NCBI GenBank assembly: GCA_003171295.1
Contig: PMYF01000402.1
Location: 1,484-10,821 of the forward strand
Origin: Acidobacteriota bacterium
GTDB taxonomy: Bacteria > Acidobacteriota > Terriglobia > UBA7540
Direction of reading: 5' to 3'
Length of the DNA stretch: 9,338 bases
Shown: positions 1-6,555 of the stretch, piece by piece
Position numbering within the stretch: the stretch's first letter is position 1
How the letters are laid out: each line of letters opens with the position of its first letter
The notes under the pieces: generated by a model
The model's input: the letters and a program-made list of their open reading frames with translations, nothing else
What the model was told of the DNA's origin: nothing
Database searches by the model: none
Translations under genes and position numbers: made by a program

Positions 1-1241
1 AGCGCCGCCGGCGCGCCCTTGCCGCTGACGTCGCCGACCGCAATCACATGCCGATCTTTGCCGTAAGCGAGGAATTCATAAAGGTCGCCTCCCAGCTCGC
101 GCGCGGGATGAAAGGCCACCGCTACTACCAGACCGGGAAGGGCCGGCGCAATTCCCGGCATCAGGTGCATCTGGATTTCCTGGGCGCGGCCCAAGTCCCG
201 CTCCAAGCGCGCCTCGCTGCGCGCTACACGCTCATACAACCTGGCGTTCTCAATGGCGATGGCGATCTGGGGCGCAAGAGTCGAAAGAATGCGGACGTGG
301 TGTTCCTGAAAGGAGCCGGGCTGCGGGCTTTCCAGATCGATCACGCCGATGACGCGGTCCCGATAAATCAGTGGGACCGCTATCTCCGAACGGGTTTCCG
401 GATTCACGCAAATATAACGTGGGTCTTTGGACACATCCGCGACGACAACCGGCCGGCGAAGGCTTGCCGCTGCTCCCACGATGCCCTGATCGAAGTTCAC
501 GGTGTACTTCTCGGGCATCCGTTCGTCCTGTTTCACCGACAATACCGCATTGAAGGTTCGCGCCTGGTCGTCGGCCAGTAAGACGCCAAAGCGGTGGTAA
601 TCGACCACCCGCTTGGTGAGGGTCCCGATCTTCCGCAGCAATTCGTTCAACACCAGCACGGAGCTGAGCTCGCGGCTGATTTCGTTCAGTATCTGCAGGG
701 TCCGCGCCTGGCGCAGGCTGCGCCGATAGAGGCGCGCGTTTTCGATCGCCATGGCCATGCGGCCGGCGAGGAGCTCCAGCAGGTTCAAGTGCGAATCGTT
801 GAAGAAGTCCGCCTGCGGCGCCTCCAGGTCGATGACTCCGATGAGGCGGCCTTTGAACATCAAAGGGACCGCCAGCTCGGAGCGAATCGAAGGCAAGGAG
901 GCGATATAAGCAGGGTCTGCCCGGACATCATTGACCAGGACCGCACGCCGCGTCTGGGCCGCCCGGCCCACAATGCCTTCCCCGACCTTGATCCGGAGGC
1001 TGCGAACCAGTTCAGATGGGTGGCCAAGGCTGAAACGGATGCTCAGTTCCTGTGTCTTCTCGTTCAGGAGAAGAATGGCGAAAACCTCGTAGTCAATGGC
1101 GCGCTTGACGATTTCCGCGATGCGGGCCATCAACTCATCCAGATCGAGTGTAGAACTGATCCGCTCGCTGACTTCGAGCATCAAAGTCAGAAGCTCCGTC
1201 AGCTCGAGAGGCCGCGATGTGGACCGCGTAATATCCGTCAT
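1..1241 (-). CDS. GAF-GAF-SpoIIE (PP2C-type) regulatory serine phosphatase, partial (C-terminus beyond left edge)
   Basis: Translating the minus strand from the ATG at 1241 gives an uninterrupted frame of 413 codons that runs off the window. Two GAF sensor domains lie at about residues 30-173 and 195-337. Each has the pattern GIVGxAA, RR(A/P)V, a V-x-D-V segment, SE(L/I)AVPL, (L/V)IGVIDLE and AIENARLY. A charged helical linker (about 338-360) leads into the start of a PP2C/SpoIIE domain, with the metal-binding aspartates of GGDLYEF (D386) and GDVSGKG (D404). Family knowledge: such proteins (RsbU/RsbP type) dephosphorylate an anti-sigma-factor antagonist after the GAF domains sense a ligand or redox cue. 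The ligand cannot be read from the sequence. A GTG five codons upstream (1256) is an alternative start; neither has a strong Shine-Dalgarno. Most of the conserved phosphatase domain is missing from the window. The plus-strand frames here are antisense shadows. Confidence 0.93.
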   Translation of the reverse strand, partial: MTDITRSTSRPLELTELLTLMLEVSERISSTLDLDELMARIAEIVKRAIDYEVFAILLLNEKTQELSIRFSLGHPSELVRSLRIKVGEGIVGRAAQTRRAVLVNDVRADPAYIASLPSIRSELAVPLMFKGRLIGVIDLEAPQADFFNDSHLNLLELLAGRMAMAIENARLYRRSLRQARTLQILNEISRELSSVLVLNELLRKIGTLTKRVVDYHRFGVLLADDQARTFNAVLSVKQDERMPEKYTVNFDQGIVGAAASLRRPVVVADVSKDPRYICVNPETRSEIAVPLIYRDRVIGVIDLESPQPGSFQEHHVRILSTLAPQIAIAIENARLYERVARSEARLERDLGRAQEIQMHLMPGIAPALPGLVVAVAFHPARELGGDLYEFLAYGKDRHVIAVGDVSGKGAPAA

Positions 1242-1323
1242 TTGGATGCTCGTCACGTTTTGCGGGCTTCACTGGTTTGAGGCGAAGCCTCACGAGGTAC
1301 TTCAGTTTCGCAACGAGAGGTCT

Positions 1324-1332
1324 ATTCTAACA
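1324..1332 (-). promoter_or_regulatory. Extended -10 promoter candidate for the GAF/SpoIIE gene
   Basis: Read on the minus strand this is TGT-TAGAAT, an extended -10 (TGn plus a hexamer matching TATAAT at 5 of 6). No -35 match lies 17 bp further up, as is common for extended -10 promoters. Transcription would start near 1317, giving a leader of roughly 75 nt. That leader contains a 6-bp hairpin (TGAGGC / GCCTCA at 1278-1292, 3-nt loop). Assigned by inspection only. Confidence 0.4.
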
Positions 1333-1469
1333 TACGGGTCCGCCGCGACCTCGTTCCATGCCATAACCTCTCGCCCACCGAACCCTGGTATTCTGCGAAC
1401 TTCCTCGCGTGGCAACCGCTTGAACAAAGGTGGAGATTATTTCTAAACGACTCGCCGAGCAGCCTCCGA

Positions 1470-1475
1470 TATAAT
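1470..1475 (+). promoter_or_regulatory. TATAAT -10 box directly upstream of tsaB (likely leaderless mRNA)
   Basis: A perfect TATAAT ends 8 nt before the tsaB ATG at 1484, so the expected transcription start (about 1482-1484) coincides with the start codon. No purine-rich Shine-Dalgarno lies in the 20 nt before the ATG. The in-frame TAG at 1475-1477 overlaps the box and rules out a longer protein. A convincing -35 is not visible at 16-18 bp spacing. Confidence 0.55.
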
Positions 1476-1483
1476 AGCTTCCG

Positions 1484-2206
1484 ATGCTTATTCTGGCCTT
1501 GGATACAACCAGTGAGAAGGGGGGCGTGGGAATTTTCAATAACGCAGAGTGCCTGGCATCTGTTCCCAACCAAGACCCGACCAACCTTTTCTCCGTCACC
1601 GTGTTTCAAATGGCGCAGCAGGCTCTCGCGCAAGCCCACCTTGAACTCAGCGAGATAGAGTTGTACGCAGTGGCCAACGGACCGGGGTCATTCACCGGGA
1701 TTCGCGTGGGCTTGGCGGCTGCCCGGGCCTGGGGGACGGCCTTCGACCGGCCCGTGCGCGGCGTCTCCATACTTGAAGCCCTGGTGAACAAGCCCCGCCT
1801 GACCTCCGATTGGGCCTTCCCCATTCTGGACGCACGGCGGGGAGAATTCTTCCTGGGCAGTTTCCGCAGAATACCCCAGGAAGCGGGCAGCGCGAATGGG
1901 CCGAAATATGAGCCGGCGGGTGCGGGTTGGGTCTTAAACCCTGAGCTTCTGCGGTCATTCCTGGAGGAACGGCTGCAGAGGCGCGCAGGTGCCACCTGCG
2001 TGATTCGCGCGCACGACCTCGCCGCCCAAGCTTTGCGTGAGAGCTTGCCTTCCACCCTTGCCTGGCAACAGATTGAAGGCGTCTTAATGGACAGCATCGC
2101 CTCGGTCGCCCGGAAGAAAGAACCAGGGCGGAGTCCGGGGTCGGATTCCCAACTTGATGCTTACTACATTCGCCGGCCGGATGCGGAAATCAATTTAAAG
2201 GATTGA
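1484..2206 (+). CDS. tsaB: tRNA threonylcarbamoyladenosine biosynthesis protein TsaB
   Basis: This 240-residue protein is the ASKHA-fold TsaB (YeaZ), the non-catalytic partner of TsaD in the cytoplasmic complex that makes N6-threonylcarbamoyladenosine (t6A) at position 37 of ANN-decoding tRNAs. The N-terminus MLILALDTTSEKGGVGI is the family's phosphate-1-like strand-turn. The hallmark GPGSFTGIRVGL follows at about residues 66-77, then a region around LDARRGEFFLG (about 114-124). Length is normal for the family (about 220-240). The start is fixed: an in-frame stop lies 7 nt upstream and MLILALD is the conserved beginning. It is followed by rimI, its frequent genomic neighbour, but a palindromic repeat and 275 bp separate them. 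The downstream frame ends with the less conserved tail normal for this family. Identification is from motifs and context. Confidence 0.94.
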   Translation: MLILALDTTSEKGGVGIFNNAECLASVPNQDPTNLFSVTVFQMAQQALAQAHLELSEIELYAVANGPGSFTGIRVGLAAARAWGTAFDRPVRGVSILEALVNKPRLTSDWAFPILDARRGEFFLGSFRRIPQEAGSANGPKYEPAGAGWVLNPELLRSFLEERLQRRAGATCVIRAHDLAAQALRESLPSTLAWQQIEGVLMDSIASVARKKEPGRSPGSDSQLDAYYIRRPDAEINLKD

Positions 2207-2213
2207 ACCTTAG

Positions 2214-2333
2214 GCGGTTGATGAAAAACATGGTAGCGCCGACCTTTAGGTCGGCACGTGCTGAGCTAAAGCTCAGCGCTACAACACGCCATCGACCTGG
2301 TCAGAGGCCGCGAGGACATTTTTCATCAACCGG
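2214..2333. mobile_element. Small MITE-like palindromic element with 14-bp terminal inverted repeats
   Basis: The left end CGGTTGATGAAAAA (2215-2228) is repeated as a perfect inverted copy at 2319-2332, bounding about 118 bp with no coding capacity. TTAG occurs one base outside each end (2210-2213 and 2334-2337), which would fit a 4-bp target duplication. The interior carries the REP-like hairpin pair at 2233-2282 and an unstructured stretch at 2283-2318. The element begins 8 nt after the tsaB stop. Size, ends and lack of an ORF fit a non-autonomous element mobilised in trans; a chromosomal palindrome without mobility is the alternative. No transposase gene is in the window. Confidence 0.6.
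2233..2282. repeat. Inverted REP-like pair (BIME-like) with GTAG feet
   Basis: The plus strand at 2233-2255 reads GTAGC followed by a hairpin with an 8-bp stem (GCCGACCT / AGGTCGGC). The minus strand at 2282-2260 reads GTAGC followed by a hairpin with stem GCTGAGCT / AGCTCAGC. The two 23-nt units match at 19 positions. All four differences form two compensatory pairs within the stem (C-G to T-A and C-G to G-C). The feet also pair with each other (GTAGCGC with GCGCTAC), so the whole can fold as a three-way junction. A GTAG tetranucleotide before an imperfect palindrome is the known signature of REP sequences recognised by RAYT (TnpA-REP) transposases. No U-tract follows, so it is not a classical terminator. 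Confidence 0.7.
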
Positions 2334-2359
2334 TTAGATCAAGGGGTGTATTTCTTAAG

Positions 2360-2470
2360 TTCGGTGAGGGGGGCACGGTACGGCTTGCTAATACGTCACC
2401 GAAATTGTGACATGCCCTGCTGAGTTCGGTTCAGAAAGGCCAATCCCGTCTGCAGGCCGAGAGATTGGCC
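2360..2470 (+). promoter_or_regulatory. Structured leader upstream of rimI: two 8-bp inverted repeats
   Basis: TTCGGTGA (2360-2367) is inverted as TCACCGAA (2396-2403) around a 28-nt loop. GGCCAATC (2438-2445) is inverted as GATTGGCC (2463-2470) around a 17-nt loop. The second ends 11 nt before the chosen rimI ATG at 2482, where no Shine-Dalgarno is visible, so folding could affect initiation. They could instead be operators or remnants of another repeat. No convincing -35/-10 pair was found here, so rimI may be read through from tsaB. Confidence 0.35.
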
Positions 2471-2481
2471 GTCAAACTAGC

Positions 2482-2958
2482 ATGCTCATTCGGGCCTTCC
2501 TCGACGATGATCTTCCCTCCGTCCACGCTGTCCAGTTGCAGTGTCCCCATGCCGCGCAATGGCGTGAAGACGATTACGTCCGCTTGGCCGGCATTCCCGG
2601 AGGGATGATCCTCATCGCACAAGTCACAACCGCAGGGACACCTGAGGTGGTGGGCTTCGCAGCCTTCCATCGGGTCAGCGATGAAGCCGAACTGCACAAC
2701 CTCGCCGTTAACCCCGCGCACCGGCGGCGGGGAGTTGCGCGCGCGCTACTTCAGGAAGGAATCCGGAAGCTGCAGGAAGCCGGAACGCGCCGCGTTTTCC
2801 TGGAAGTCCGCGCCTCCAACCTCCCTGCCGTTGGGCTCTATGCTTCCGCGGGATTCACCTTGCATGCAACACGCCGTGGCTATTATCAGAATCCCGTGGA
2901 GGACGCCATGGTCATGGCGCTCGATGTCATCCCTGCCTCTCGAATCCCCTCCCGCTAA
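2482..2958 (+). CDS. rimI: Ribosomal protein S18-alanine N-acetyltransferase RimI (GNAT)
   Basis: A 158-residue GNAT acetyltransferase. Acetyl-CoA-binding motif A is NLAVNPAHRRRGVARALL (about residues 75-92), containing the RRxxGxA pyrophosphate loop. It is followed by LEVRASNLPAVGLYASAGF and the RimI-type ending RRGYYQNPVEDAMVM, whose EVR-x-SN, YY and EDA elements separate RimI from generic GNATs. RimI acetylates the N-terminal alanine of S18 in the cytoplasm. The pairing with tsaB is the classic arrangement. The frame is open back to a GTG at 2407, but that extension would cover the inverted repeat at 2438-2470 and add 25 residues with no family similarity. MLIRAFLDDDLPSV is the expected beginning, so the ATG at 2482 is preferred. 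Neither start has a clear ribosome binding site. Confidence 0.88.
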   Translation: MLIRAFLDDDLPSVHAVQLQCPHAAQWREDDYVRLAGIPGGMILIAQVTTAGTPEVVGFAAFHRVSDEAELHNLAVNPAHRRRGVARALLQEGIRKLQEAGTRRVFLEVRASNLPAVGLYASAGFTLHATRRGYYQNPVEDAMVMALDVIPASRIPSR

Positions 2959-3008
2959 GCGCCGCAAGCCCTGGCGCGGCATGACGGGCCAGAGGGCTAA
3001 CGACACGC

Positions 3009-3037
3009 TTGCGGGACGTCCGCCGACCCCCTATAAT
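3009..3037 (+). promoter_or_regulatory. Sigma70-type promoter for the sugar isomerase-like gene
   Basis: TTGCGG (3009-3014) and a perfect TATAAT (3032-3037) are separated by exactly 17 bp. The predicted transcription start is near 3044. A leader of about 28 nt ends in the strong Shine-Dalgarno GAGGAGGG (3061-3068) before ATG 3072. This rules out the longer reading from a TTG at 3009, which would put the start codon inside the -35 box. Confidence 0.75.
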
Positions 3038-3071
3038 TGCGCCACCATTATTAAAGCATCGAGGAGGGACC

Positions 3072-3965
3072 ATGTCTCTGATTTCACGGCGTGACGCCGG
3101 CAAGTTGCTGCTGGCTGGCTGTGCCGGCGCGTTGGTGTCTCGAAAAGAACTGCACAGCGCCGCAATGATCAATTCCGTTATCCGGGGAGTCCAGATTGGC
3201 GCGCAAAGCTACTCGTTCCGTGACCGTCCGCTGGACGCGTGCATTGACGCCTTCCGCACCATAGGGCTGGGCGAGTGCGAACTCACAGAAGGACACCTGG
3301 AGCCGGCCAAAGCCAAGAATCCGGAACTAAAGAAGTGGCGGCTCGAGGCGCCGCTCAGTTTCTTCAAGGAGGTCCGACAGAAGTTCGATCGTGCCGGCAT
3401 TCTCCTCTACGCCTGGAACTACAGTTTCCGTCGCGACTATACCGACCTGGAGATCGAACGAGGCTTTCAGATGGCCGAGGCGCTGGGCGTGAAATACATC
3501 ACCGCGTCCTCGAATGTCAGCGTGGCCCCACGCGTCGACAAGTACGCTCAGAAGTATAAAATCATGGTGGGCTTCCACGGCCACGACCAAACCTCCAATC
3601 CCGACGAGTTTTCAAGCCCTGACACGTTCGCCCGCGCCATGCAGGGCGCATCACCTTACATCGGCGTAAATCTTGACATCGGCCATTTCACCGCCGCCGG
3701 CGGCGATCCCATCGCGTACATTCAGGAACACCACGACAAGATTGTGGCGCTGCACCTTAAGGACCGGAAGAAGAATCATGGGGCCAATCTGCCCTTCGGT
3801 CAGGGCGACACGCCCATCGTGGCCGTTCTGCAACTGCTGCGCGACAAAGGGTGGAAAATTCCCGCTAACATCGAATACGAATACGGCGAGGAAATCAAAG
3901 GTCTCGACACGGTCGCCGAAGTCAAGAAGTGCTTCGAGTATTGCCGGAAGGCGCTGGAGAGTTGA
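3072..3965 (+). CDS. Exported sugar phosphate isomerase/epimerase-like TIM-barrel protein
   Basis: 297 residues. The N-terminus MSLISRRDAGKLLLAGC has a twin-arginine motif (R6-R7), a hydrophobic stretch and a lipobox-like LAGC (C17), suggesting Tat export and possibly lipid anchoring. The rest is a xylose-isomerase-like (AP_endonuc_2) barrel. Metal-site candidates are VGFHGHD (H169, H171), NLDIGHF (D202, H205), ALHLKDR (H228), the loop FGQGDTP, and a C-terminal Glu in IEYEYG (E268 or E270). The strand that often carries a Glu ligand reads G-F-H-G-H, resembling the inosose-dehydratase-like branch with an H-x-H rather than the E-x-H type. Secreted relatives are often found with DUF1080 proteins and oxidoreductases in 3-keto-sugar or glycoside degradation loci (family knowledge). 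The exact reaction cannot be read. It has its own promoter and a strong ribosome binding site, and may be co-transcribed with the amidohydrolase 139 bp downstream. Confidence 0.85.
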   Translation: MSLISRRDAGKLLLAGCAGALVSRKELHSAAMINSVIRGVQIGAQSYSFRDRPLDACIDAFRTIGLGECELTEGHLEPAKAKNPELKKWRLEAPLSFFKEVRQKFDRAGILLYAWNYSFRRDYTDLEIERGFQMAEALGVKYITASSNVSVAPRVDKYAQKYKIMVGFHGHDQTSNPDEFSSPDTFARAMQGASPYIGVNLDIGHFTAAGGDPIAYIQEHHDKIVALHLKDRKKNHGANLPFGQGDTPIVAVLQLLRDKGWKIPANIEYEYGEEIKGLDTVAEVKKCFEYCRKALES

Positions 3966-4092
3966 AACTCCGCGACGTTATGACGGGACCGGCCAGAGCG
4001 TGAACAGCCAACGCCCCGCCGAGTTCTCACCCCAGTTTCGGTAGTGGGTCAGTTTGATGGGCCGGCGTAGAGCGCTCCCCAGCCGCAATTAC

Positions 4093-4098
4093 AGGAGG
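4093..4098 (+). promoter_or_regulatory. Shine-Dalgarno AGGAGG selecting a TTG start
   Basis: A perfect AGGAGG ends 6 nt before TTG 4105, and the encoded protein then begins with a textbook signal peptide. The frame is open upstream to a TTG-ATG at 4054-4059, but those starts lack a comparable site and would put 17 arginine-rich residues ahead of the signal sequence. Confidence 0.75.
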
Positions 4099-4104
4099 AT
4101 TGAC

Positions 4105-5235
4105 TTGAAAAATTTCAGAGGACTTTTACTAACGCTTTTAGTTGCTGCGGGGATCTTCATGGCCGGTCCCAGGGCATCATCCCTTTTCTTCGCACAGGCG
4201 GCTCCCGGCTCAGCCGCCCATAGCCAGAGTGCGGTTCTCAAGGCTTTCGCCGCCATAAATCCCATCGATGCGCACGCACACCTATATAAGGACGACCCGG
4301 CCTTCGGCGCTCTCTTCGAGCGCCTGAAGCTGCGCATTCTTAATATCTGCGTGATTGACGATCGCGATCCCGATTACAAGGGGCTGGAGCCCCAACGCGG
4401 CGATGTGCTCAAGGTGAGGCAAAGCACTGGGGGCCGTGCCGTTTTCTGCACCACCTTCAGCCCTTACGATTTCGAGCAGCCGGGATTCGCCCAGCGCTCG
4501 ATCCACCAACTCGATGCGGATTTTCAGGCGGGAGCCGTCGCCGTGAAGATCTACAAGGTTATGGGCATGGAGATGAAATCGAAAGCAGGGAAGTATGTGA
4601 TGGCAGATGACCCTGCCTTCGAGCCCATCTATAAAGACATTGCCGCCCACCATCGGACCGTGGTCGCTCACCTCGCGGAGCCCGATTCCTGCTGGCAGCC
4701 TCCCAATCCCGCCAGCCCCGACTACGAGTATTACCAGCAGCATCCCGAAGAGTACGCTTACGCTCATCCCGAGTGGCCTTCCAAGGCTGCCATTCTCGCG
4801 GCACGGGACCATCTCGTGGCGGAGAACCCCAACCTGCGAGTGGTCGGCGCGCACCTGGGCAGCATGGAAGCGGACGTAGATCAGATGGCCCAGCGCTTCG
4901 ATCACTATCCCAATTTCGCGGTCGACACCGCCGCACGCGTCCCCTATTTCATGCTGCAGCCGCGTGACAAGGTTCGGGCCTTTCTGATCAAGTACCAGGA
5001 CCGCATCCTCTACGCGACCGACCTGGTGGTGATGCCGCGAGACAGCACGGAAAAGGCCCTCCAGGAGTGGACCGCCACCTACGAGCGCGATTGGAAATTC
5101 TTTGCCACGGACCAGACCGTCGAGTACAAAGGGCACACCTACCAGGGTCTCGCGTTACCGGAGCCGGTCCTCGAAAAGATCTTCCACGGCAATGCCGTGC
5201 ACTGGTTTCCTGGTATCCTGGGCACCGGCCATTAG
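4105..5235 (+). CDS. Secreted metal-dependent amidohydrolase (PF04909-type)
   Basis: 376 residues from the TTG start. Residues 1-32 form a signal peptide: MKNFRG, a hydrophobic core LLLTLLVAAGIFMA, then a likely cleavage after AQA. The mature part shows the amidohydrolase-2 TIM-barrel metal site: D-A-H-A-H (H57, H59), a lysine in VAVKIYK (K148) where some relatives carry a strand lysine, VVAHLAEP (H189), VVGAHLGS (H250) and LYATDLV (D306). The C-terminus carries the family's HGNAVHWF element. Family members hydrolyse or decarboxylate cyclic and aromatic carboxylates, lactones or related compounds; this one's substrate is unknown. Export points to a periplasmic role. It lies 139 bp after the isomerase-like gene on the same strand, with no evident promoter between them, so an operon is plausible. 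It converges on the DUF1080 gene 41 bp away. Confidence 0.87.
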   Translation: MKNFRGLLLTLLVAAGIFMAGPRASSLFFAQAAPGSAAHSQSAVLKAFAAINPIDAHAHLYKDDPAFGALFERLKLRILNICVIDDRDPDYKGLEPQRGDVLKVRQSTGGRAVFCTTFSPYDFEQPGFAQRSIHQLDADFQAGAVAVKIYKVMGMEMKSKAGKYVMADDPAFEPIYKDIAAHHRTVVAHLAEPDSCWQPPNPASPDYEYYQQHPEEYAYAHPEWPSKAAILAARDHLVAENPNLRVVGAHLGSMEADVDQMAQRFDHYPNFAVDTAARVPYFMLQPRDKVRAFLIKYQDRILYATDLVVMPRDSTEKALQEWTATYERDWKFFATDQTVEYKGHTYQGLALPEPVLEKIFHGNAVHWFPGILGTGH

Positions 5236-5276
5236 CCGCGGACGGCACCTTGCATTGAGGCCGCAAGTCGGTACCC

Positions 5277-6236
5277 TCAGATCAGCGGAGTGAGGCGTAC
5301 CTTGCGGAACTGCACCTTACCGTGATCGCCCTGGAGCATAATCGGGCCGGGTCCTTTTTCATTGGCGTCCAGTGCGCCGCCCGTTATTCCGGGCACCTCG
5401 CCGTTGTCGATGATCTTGGTGCCGTTGAGAATCACGGTGACGCGGTTGGCAATCAGGGTTATCTCATAGGTTTGCCACTCCCCCGCGCGCTTGTCGGCAT
5501 TGACGGCAGGAACGATGAAACCGTAAAGAGCCCCCTGGCTGTGAATATCCAAGGGCCGGCCGAAGCCGTCGAGTACCTGGATCTCATAACGGCCCCGGAG
5601 ATAGACGCCGCTGTTGCTCTCCGGGTCGACGTTGAATTCTACTTCGAGCTGGAAGTCGTTGAACTTTTGGGTGCTGTAGATGTTGTTTGCACCCTTGCCG
5701 TCGTTCATCAGGATGCCATCTTTGACTGACCAGCCGAGCGGGTGGCCCGGGTCCTGGCCAAGCCAACCCGACACATCCTTGCCATTGAACAGGTCGATCG
5801 GTTTGCCGGGCTTGCGCTTCGGCAGGGTCGATGGCCAGATCGGTCCGCGCACACCGCTCCACGAAAGCGTCTCTCCATCGACGGTCGCCGTGCCTTCCAG
5901 ACGCGCGTTTTTCACGGTCGCTCGCCAGATTTGCTGGGTCTGATTCGGAGGATTTCCCCCCGGGTATTGGAATTGCAACTCTCCCTTTTCAAGGGTGACT
6001 TTCGGCAAATTGAAAACCGCGCCCCCACCCGGGTTGAAGCGTCCCTTGAGGACTCCCTCGTCTCGTGTCAACTCCAGCCAGCAAAAACGGGAACGCGCGG
6101 CTCGGGAACCCTTCGCGGTAACGTCCCATCGGCCCAGGAAAGCATCATCAGCGCCCGGGCTGGCCGGTGTGCTGGCCGGCCACGCCATCGTTCCGACGCA
6201 ACACATCAGAAGTGCCGTAAATATGTACGAACGCAT
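5277..6236 (-). CDS. DUF1080 (3-keto-disaccharide hydrolase-like) exported protein with N-terminal beta domain
   Basis: 319 residues with a signal peptide (about 1-22). Residues 147-317 are a DUF1080/PF06439 jelly-roll: LFNGKDVSGW, GWSVKDGIL, FNDFQLEVEF, SNSGVYLRGRYEIQVLD, GALYG, GEWQTYEI, VILNG and GPIMLQGDHGKVQFRKVRL. Enzymes of this family hydrolyse 3-keto-glycosidic bonds made by sugar 3-dehydrogenases. Residues 31-135 form a separate beta-rich domain (FLGRWDVTAKG, GVLKGRFNPGGG, LQFQYPGG, ATVDGETLSWSG), perhaps a lipocalin-like or carbohydrate-contact module. The start is supported by a GAGGAGGTG Shine-Dalgarno (6242-6250) 5 nt upstream of the ATG. The final codons converge on the amidohydrolase gene. 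No oxidoreductase partner is in the window, so the 3-keto-substrate reading rests on the family. Confidence 0.9.
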   Translation of the reverse strand: MRSYIFTALLMCCVGTMAWPASTPASPGADDAFLGRWDVTAKGSRAARSRFCWLELTRDEGVLKGRFNPGGGAVFNLPKVTLEKGELQFQYPGGNPPNQTQQIWRATVKNARLEGTATVDGETLSWSGVRGPIWPSTLPKRKPGKPIDLFNGKDVSGWLGQDPGHPLGWSVKDGILMNDGKGANNIYSTQKFNDFQLEVEFNVDPESNSGVYLRGRYEIQVLDGFGRPLDIHSQGALYGFIVPAVNADKRAGEWQTYEITLIANRVTVILNGTKIIDNGEVPGITGGALDANEKGPGPIMLQGDHGKVQFRKVRLTPLI

Positions 6237-6309
6237 AAACCCACCTCCTCTTTCTCTCCAATCGAACCTGCCTGTTCACTCCCCCCGCGAAAAACGCTTC
6301 GGGGAACCC

Positions 6310-6338
6310 ATTTGACATCAATACGGATGGTTTGGCAA
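6310..6338 (-). promoter_or_regulatory. Promoter candidate for the DUF1080 gene
   Basis: On the minus strand TTGCCA (6338-6333, 5 of 6 to TTGACA) and TCAAAT (6315-6310, 4 of 6 to TATAAT) are spaced by 17 bp. Transcription would begin near 6303, giving a leader of about 65 nt. The leader contains a short interrupted GC hairpin (6284-6304, CCCC...GGGG around GCG/CGC). Confidence 0.4.
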
Positions 6339-6555
6339 TAACGCAACTGGCTGCCGGGTAGTGGTGTCATTGGAAAAATGAGTAGGGCTAACGCGACTGC
6401 CGGGCCTCCCAAAAGTGACACTGACAATGGATCAACCAACCCTTTTTTTCATCAGCATCGTGGGATACCGAAACATTTTTGCGATTTTCCTGTTCTCGCC
6501 GCAGCCCTGACCGGCGGGAGATGAAGTGTTACGCACCCCGGATATAGAGTCCACT

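Noticed and set aside
48..1280. Plus-strand open frames at 48-581 and 594-1280
   Set aside because: They are shadows of the minus-strand GAF-GAF-SpoIIE gene, which has a continuous frame over both.
2979..4013. Similar flanks around the isomerase-like gene (ATGACGGG followed by CCAGAG at 2981 and 3980)
   Set aside because: The match is short (8 bases plus 6-8 after a gap of different length). There are no inverted ends or other signs of insertion.
4282..5136. 284-codon minus-strand open frame
   Set aside because: It is antisense to the amidohydrolase with its signal peptide and metal motifs; no ribosome binding site or domain is seen.
5236..5276. Bidirectional terminator between the convergent genes
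   Set aside because: Only a weak CTTGC/GCAAG stem is present and neither strand has a T-tract.
6436..6460. T7 tract with GATGA-like sequence as a second copy of the element end at 2215
   Set aside because: Only a handful of bases match beyond the homopolymer, and there is no partner repeat nearby.
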